This document shows, one piece after another, positions 60,656 to 64,000 of a stretch of 64,000 nucleotides of DNA. A program made the translations under genes and the position numbers. Numbering within the stretch: position 1 is the stretch's first letter; each line of letters begins with the position of its first letter. The notes under the pieces are model-generated. The model saw only the letters and a list, made by a program, of their open reading frames with translations. It ran no database searches and was not told where the DNA came from. Origin of the DNA: Bacteroidota bacterium (GTDB lineage Bacteria; Bacteroidota; Ignavibacteria; Kryptoniales; JAKASW01); the NCBI GenBank assembly GCA_021825585.1, contig JAKAGT010000015.1:61030-125029 (forward strand). The letters are read 5' to 3'.

Positions 60656-61927
60656 ATGATGGACGTTTCCGCAGAAAGCGTCCGTAAGGCGCTGGACGAA
60701 ATATACCGCACCGAATCGCGCCGCATTCTTGCGACGCTTATTCGTATACTGGGCGACTTCGACACCGCCGAAGATGCAATGCATGAAGCCTTCGGTGCCG
60801 CGATGGAACAATGGCAAAATGAAGGGATACCAAAGAATCCGCGGGCCTGGCTTGTGTCTGTGGGACGGTTCAAGGCGATTGACCAAATCCGAAGACGGGC
60901 GAAGTTTGAGATGTCGTTTGAACCTCTCTCGGAACAGCTGGCAGACAGTATTGCTGCCGACGAGGACTTTGATGACGACAAAATCGAAGACGATCAACTG
61001 CGTTTGATTTTTACCTGCTGTCACCCGGCACTTGCTGAGGAGGCGCGCGTTGCTCTGACACTCCGGGAAGTATGCGGGCTGACGACCGAGGAGATAGCCC
61101 ATGCGTTTCTGACAAACCCGCCGACGCTTGCCCAGCGAATCGTCCGCGCGAAGATGAAGATACATGACGCGAAAATTCCCTACCAGGTTCCATCAAAGGA
61201 TGAACTTCCCGACCGGCTCGACGCCGTTCTGCAAGTGATCTATCTCGTCTTCAATGAAGGGTACTCCGCTTCGTCGGGAGAATCCGTTACTCGCACCGAC
61301 CTTTCGGCTGAAGCGATTCGACTGGGGAGGCTTCTCATGGAAATGCTCCCCGAACCTGAGGTACTAGGCATACTTGCGTTGATGGTTCTCCACGAGTCAC
61401 GGCGCGAGGCGCGTACAACATCGGCCGGCGACATTGTTCTCCTTGAAGACCAGGACCGTTCACTTTGGGACAGGGAAATGATCGTGGAAGGTATCGTGCT
61501 GGTGGAGAGGGCGCTGCGCACGAAACGGTTCGGCGCATACACGGTTCAGGCAGCGATCTCGGCGGTGCATGCGGAGGCGCCCGACCCGGCATCGACGGAT
61601 TGGCCGGAGATTGTCGGGCTTTACGATTTGCTGATGAGAATGAATCCGTCGCCGATTGTGGAATTGAACCGTGCCGTTGCGGTGGCGATGCGGGATGGGC
61701 CACAAGCTGGTCTGGAGATTATCGATAGCATCCTTGCTCGCGGCGAGCTGAAGGATTACCGCTTCGCACATTCCACACGCGCGGAGCTTTGCAGAAGGTT
61801 GGGAAAAACGGAGGAAGCTATGTCATCCTACAAAAAGGCGTTGTCACTCGCGCAACAGGAACCTGAAAAGAGATTTCTTGAAAGAAGACTGGACGAGCTT
61901 AACCATCCGGCGTCGCGCCGTTTCTAA
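60656..61927 (+). CDS. ECF42-type RNA polymerase sigma factor with C-terminal extension
   Basis: This protein of 423 residues has sigma-2 (FDTAEDAMHEAFGAAMEQW, PRAWLVSVGRFKAIDQIRR), sigma-4 (LTLREVCGLTTEEIAHAFL), then a long extension with VIYLVFNEGYSASSGE (the DUF6596-type segment) and a TPR-like end (LCRRLGKTEEAMSSYKKAL). This is the layout of group ECF42, which lacks a classical anti-sigma factor and is usually next to YCII/DGPF proteins. Two such proteins lie downstream (62253, 63399). The start may be ATG 60656 or 60659, behind AGAGGAG. The extension probably regulates activity. Targets are unknown. Confidence 0.93.
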   Translation: MMDVSAESVRKALDEIYRTESRRILATLIRILGDFDTAEDAMHEAFGAAMEQWQNEGIPKNPRAWLVSVGRFKAIDQIRRRAKFEMSFEPLSEQLADSIAADEDFDDDKIEDDQLRLIFTCCHPALAEEARVALTLREVCGLTTEEIAHAFLTNPPTLAQRIVRAKMKIHDAKIPYQVPSKDELPDRLDAVLQVIYLVFNEGYSASSGESVTRTDLSAEAIRLGRLLMEMLPEPEVLGILALMVLHESRREARTTSAGDIVLLEDQDRSLWDREMIVEGIVLVERALRTKRFGAYTVQAAISAVHAEAPDPASTDWPEIVGLYDLLMRMNPSPIVELNRAVAVAMRDGPQAGLEIIDSILARGELKDYRFAHSTRAELCRRLGKTEEAMSSYKKALSLAQQEPEKRFLERRLDELNHPASRRF

Positions 61928-61949
61928 TTTTTAACATCAGAGGGAGCGT

Positions 61950-62117
61950 AAAGAATTCCTCCCACACCCCCGCCGATTGGAGGCCGAGGATCTCACGCCT
62001 CGTCATCGGCATGAGAGAGAAATATACTGCGCGTCCGGCAAGAGATTCGCTGACGCTCTTCATCAAAAGAAGGTTGGCCGAGCCTGTGAGTATGAACTGG
62101 GTATGAATGATAATCAT
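61950..62117 (-). pseudogene. Fragment of an AAA ATPase (AAA_14/DUF4143 type)
   Basis: About 55 residues, QFILTGSANLLLMKSVSESL followed by AGRAVYFSLMPMTRREI, match the sensor-1 region of AAA_14/DUF4143 ATPases that are common in mobile and accessory DNA. The Walker A half and the DUF4143 part are absent. The open frame (61899-62117) partly overlaps the end of the sigma factor gene. It is a remnant of a lost gene. Confidence 0.7.
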
Positions 62118-62252
62118 TCATGCCGTGAATAGCAAACACCGCAATTTGTCGCGAAAACGACACTTCCTGACGTTAAGGAATACGAACTCGACATGAGAAA
62201 TTCTGGTTATCCTAATATCAGGTGTGCAACAAATCGATAGGAGGATGAGTCG

Positions 62253-62630
62253 ATGAAGTTCATTTGCCTTGTTTACGGCGAAGAGGATAAGATAGCCGCC
62301 ATGACCGACGACGAGTGCATGGAGTACGACGCTGAAATCAGAAAAAGCGATCAGTGCATCGCATCGGAAGCGCTGCAGCGGGTCAGCACCGCTAAGACCG
62401 TGAGGGTGAGGAGCGGTAAAGCCTCCATTATGGATGGCCCATTTACAGAAACAAAGGAAGCGCTCGCAGGCTTTTACATGGTGGATGCGAGAGACATGGA
62501 TGAAGCATTGCAGATTGCAGAAAAGATTCCGCCGGCACGGGTAGGATGCATAGAGGTGCGGCCTGTGAGGGAACTCGTGAATACGCTGGGTCAGCACAGG
62601 GTGGTGGTCGAATCGTCTGCCAAAAGATGA
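62253..62630 (+). CDS. YCII-related (DGPF-domain) protein 1
   Basis: This protein of 125 residues starts MKFICLVYGEEDKIA and contains IMDGPFTETKEALAGFYMVD, the DGPF motif, followed by ARDMDEALQIAEKIP and IEVRPVREL. The fold is that of YciI-like dimeric ferredoxin-type proteins. AGGAGG lies before ATG 62253. It lies 326 bases after the ECF42-type sigma factor gene, the usual context of this family, and may be controlled by it. The biochemical role of such proteins is not settled. Confidence 0.92.
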   Translation: MKFICLVYGEEDKIAAMTDDECMEYDAEIRKSDQCIASEALQRVSTAKTVRVRSGKASIMDGPFTETKEALAGFYMVDARDMDEALQIAEKIPPARVGCIEVRPVRELVNTLGQHRVVVESSAKR

Positions 62631-62803
62631 ATCCATCGGCATCCCGACAGAATCCATTTTTGTCGGGACGCCTCAGCAAAGGCGCGAAACTCCTTCGGGG
62701 TTTATGGCTGCCTGCATCGTGATTGGTTGTGAGCGGAACGCTGAAGGGTCATATTGTCAATCTATGCGATACCGGCGGCTGTTTTCGTCGTTCTGGGGCC
62801 AAC

Positions 62804-62908
62804 CAATGTGAACTTCAATCCGAACAACGCGATTTTGACGTGACGCAACGCACTTTTCGTCTCAATCAGCGTCCCCTTCAGGTCGACCAGAGCGATCTTG
62901 AAGTCAGG
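62804..62908 (+). repeat. Five degenerate 21-bp tandem repeats
   Basis: Read in one plus-strand frame, the segment gives five seven-residue units of the type Q-R/S-x-F/L-x-V/L-x (QRDFDVT, QRTFRLN, QRPLQVD, QSDLEVR, preceded by QCELQSE). The minus strand is also open here and gives Leu-Lys-x-Ala/Thr-Leu heptads. DNA units are diverged, and either coding or non-coding origin is possible. Confidence 0.5.
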
Positions 62909-63239
62909 CAAAATGGCGTGCGACCCAGCCTTGCTGTGAGTCTGCGCATTTCTGGTCCCGATTTTTGCGGACACAATGGTCTCGGCAACGGCCTTCGCGG
63001 AACACCGCTTGATTAAAACACACAGGCACATAGTCAACGCTCACGATTTGCCAGTGAATCTCGAAATTGACGGCTTCATAAGCGTGTATCAGGCGGTTTC
63101 GCGTGTCTATGATATCACGCCATTCAATCCTTGGATGACCGCTCTGAGTTCCGGTGGTCACCTTTGAGGCTGCCTCTCCGATGATTTCCACCATCTGTTC
63201 TCTGGGAATCTGGGCTATAAGGTCGGTGTTGGAATTCAT
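62904..63239 (-). pseudogene. HepT-like (DUF86) toxin remnant
   Basis: The frame encodes EIIGEAASKV, GHPRIEWRDIIDTRNRLIHA and VNFEIHWQIVSVD, the C-terminal two thirds of a HepT RNase toxin, with the active RxxxxH-type motif (RNRLIH) intact. The N-terminal helices are missing (the frame starts at MNSNTDLIAQIP), and the C-terminus after VDYVPV is not family-like. No MntA-type nucleotidyltransferase antitoxin is adjacent. It is probably a dead HepT copy, though a shortened protein might be made. Confidence 0.65.
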
Positions 63240-63398
63240 GTAGATTACATATGTCTAGCGATTCTCATATTTGCAACGGCGACTGGCTCTTACCATTTAA
63301 CAAAACCGCAAAACGATAGTGTCAAAAACTCATATGGATTTGTCGATTTCGCCCGATGTTAAACGACTACTTAGTGAATAAACAAAGGAGTAATGACA

Positions 63399-63872
63399 AT
63401 GAATTTTATTATGTTCATGATTCCGCCGGAGTATCAGCCGAACGCATCGCCGAAGCAAAAAGCCGATGCCAATTTTGTACCACCGAAGGAAGCAGTTGAG
63501 GAAATGATGAAATACAACGAAGAGATTGCTAAGGCAGGCATTCTCATTTCACTCGACGGGCTTCATCCTCTGTCGAAGGGAGCGCGCGTCACCTACAAAG
63601 GCGGCAAAACCACCGTGACAGACGGACCGTTTGTGGAGGCCAGGGAAGTTGTCGGCGGCTACTGGCTCATCGACGTGAAGTCGAAGGAGGAAGCGGTTGA
63701 ATGGGCGAAGCGATGTCCCGCAGTGAAGGTCGACTCGGGTGCCGTGATCGAAGTGCGGCAGATATTCGAGATGTCGGAGATGCCTGAAGATGTCCGGAAA
63801 GCCGGAGAGAGTAAAGTGGTACAGGAGGCTCTTGAGAAACACCGCAGGAAAACTCTAAATACTAAACTCTAA
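63399..63872 (+). CDS. YCII-related (DGPF-domain) protein 2
   Basis: This protein of 157 residues has VTDGPFVEAREVVGGYWLID, the DGPF motif, with LDGLHPLSKGARVTYKGGK before it and KSKEEAVEWAKRCP after it. A longer C-terminal tail (EMSEMPEDVRKAGESKVVQE) distinguishes it from the copy at 62253. ATG 63393 and ATG 63399 are both possible; GGAG at 63387-63390 is eight bases from the second, which I use. It is the second such gene downstream of the ECF42-type sigma factor, beyond the HepT remnant. Confidence 0.92.
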   Translation: MNFIMFMIPPEYQPNASPKQKADANFVPPKEAVEEMMKYNEEIAKAGILISLDGLHPLSKGARVTYKGGKTTVTDGPFVEAREVVGGYWLIDVKSKEEAVEWAKRCPAVKVDSGAVIEVRQIFEMSEMPEDVRKAGESKVVQEALEKHRRKTLNTKL

Positions 63873-63878
63873 ATGTCA

Positions 63879-63942
63879 TGTTTCATAACATCGTTTACAC
63901 TTTTTAGGACTCTTAGCTGTGTCACAACATCGTTTACACTTT
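63879..63942. repeat. Two 25-bp direct repeats, period 39
   Basis: TGTTTCATAACATCGTTTAC... (63879-63903) and TGTGTCACAACATCGTTTAC... (63918-63942) agree at 23 of 25 positions; the last 17 bases (AACATCGTTTACACTTT) are identical. Repeated terminal boxes of this kind are a feature of IS21-type element ends. The transposase, if any, would lie outside the window. Confidence 0.6.
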
Positions 63943-64000
63943 AGGGAACTTTCTTGGGGGTATTGAATCAGCTACCTGCTCGCGGAGTTTGTAATCGATA
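63934..64000 (-). CDS. Possible C-terminal end of a mobile-element gene (partial)
   Basis: On the minus strand the frame is open from the window edge down to a TAA at 63934-63936, giving YKLREQVADSIPPRKFPKV at the end. The stop lies inside the inner direct repeat, which would suit a transposase or helper gene ending within the terminal repeats of an insertion sequence. Only 21 residues are visible, so it may be chance. Confidence 0.25.
   Translation of the reverse strand, partial: IDYKLREQVADSIPPRKFPKV

Noticed and set aside
60446..61165. Minus-strand frame ending IIGATGSQSEAIVAALRR, resembling a Rossmann motif
   Set aside because: Such a motif belongs at the N-terminus, whereas here it is at the end, and the rest mirrors the sigma factor gene.
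1..64000. CRISPR array or rRNA genes
   Set aside because: No regularly spaced repeats of suitable length, and no ribosomal RNA sequence, were seen.

Overview
The window is a 64 kb stretch of chromosome from a bacterium of the FCB superphylum, most likely an Ignavibacteria/Kryptonia-like relative of Bacteroidetes and Chlorobi. Support for this is a C-terminal type IX secretion sorting domain on a PorZ-like propeller (19352-21586), a serine-palmitoyltransferase-type enzyme (21724-22959), a GH3/beta-lactamase fusion (52405-55416), and many starts that lack a clear Shine-Dalgarno sequence. Two promoters have canonical -35/-10 boxes with 17-bp spacers, which argues against Bacteroidota proper. The lineage call is an inference from gene content. 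I saw no rRNA, tRNA or CRISPR array.

Layout. 1-4233: a damaged PAS histidine kinase, a response regulator and a large hybrid kinase. 4509-7703: a secreted sortilin/BNR-type propeller. 7990-19343: housekeeping genes (proline dehydrogenase, uvrB, comF, an M28 peptidase, prmA, a Ppx/GppA phosphatase, an RsmB-type methyltransferase, a cysteine desulfurase, a Crp/Fnr regulator, a PHP phosphoesterase, ribH). 19352-26137: the PorZ-like protein, a possible two-gene sphingolipid module (serine palmitoyltransferase plus a GNAT-fold acyltransferase), ilvE, a cyclic-nucleotide-binding protein and UspA. 26285-30106: a membrane histidine kinase with a sigma-54 response regulator, and a degenerate receiver protein.

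30511-42757 is the standout region: a multiheme cytochrome / electron-conduit cluster. Six proteins carry 71 c-type heme motifs by my count (19, 9, 18, 4, 14 and 7). With them are three related four-helix b-type cytochrome modules (one fused to the 19-heme protein), an outer-membrane beta-barrel and two DksA/TraR-type zinc-finger proteins. The order suggests an inner-membrane quinol-oxidising part (30820-38103), a small tetraheme shuttle (38552-39103), and then a separately transcribed porin-cytochrome conduit: barrel, periplasmic 14-heme protein, 7-heme lipoprotein (39291-42757). This is a plausible extracellular electron transfer system with an unusual arrangement.

42936-50041: a HAD phosphatase, upp, a methyltransferase, a VIT1/CCC1 metal transporter and the rplM-rpsI-rpsB-tsf-pyrH-frr translation block. 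50102-57088 (mostly minus strand): an OmpR-type two-component system, a probable cell-wall-sugar recycling pair (BadF-type kinase and GH3/beta-lactamase) and a monoheme cytochrome c. 57387-64000 is an accessory, partly decayed region: a SnoaL-like protein, an AHSA1 remnant, a PhnB-like VOC protein, DoxX, a frameshifted permease, an ECF42-type sigma factor, two YCII (DGPF) proteins, AAA/DUF4143 and HepT remnants, a 21-bp repeat, and paired direct repeats at the right edge that look like the end of a mobile element.
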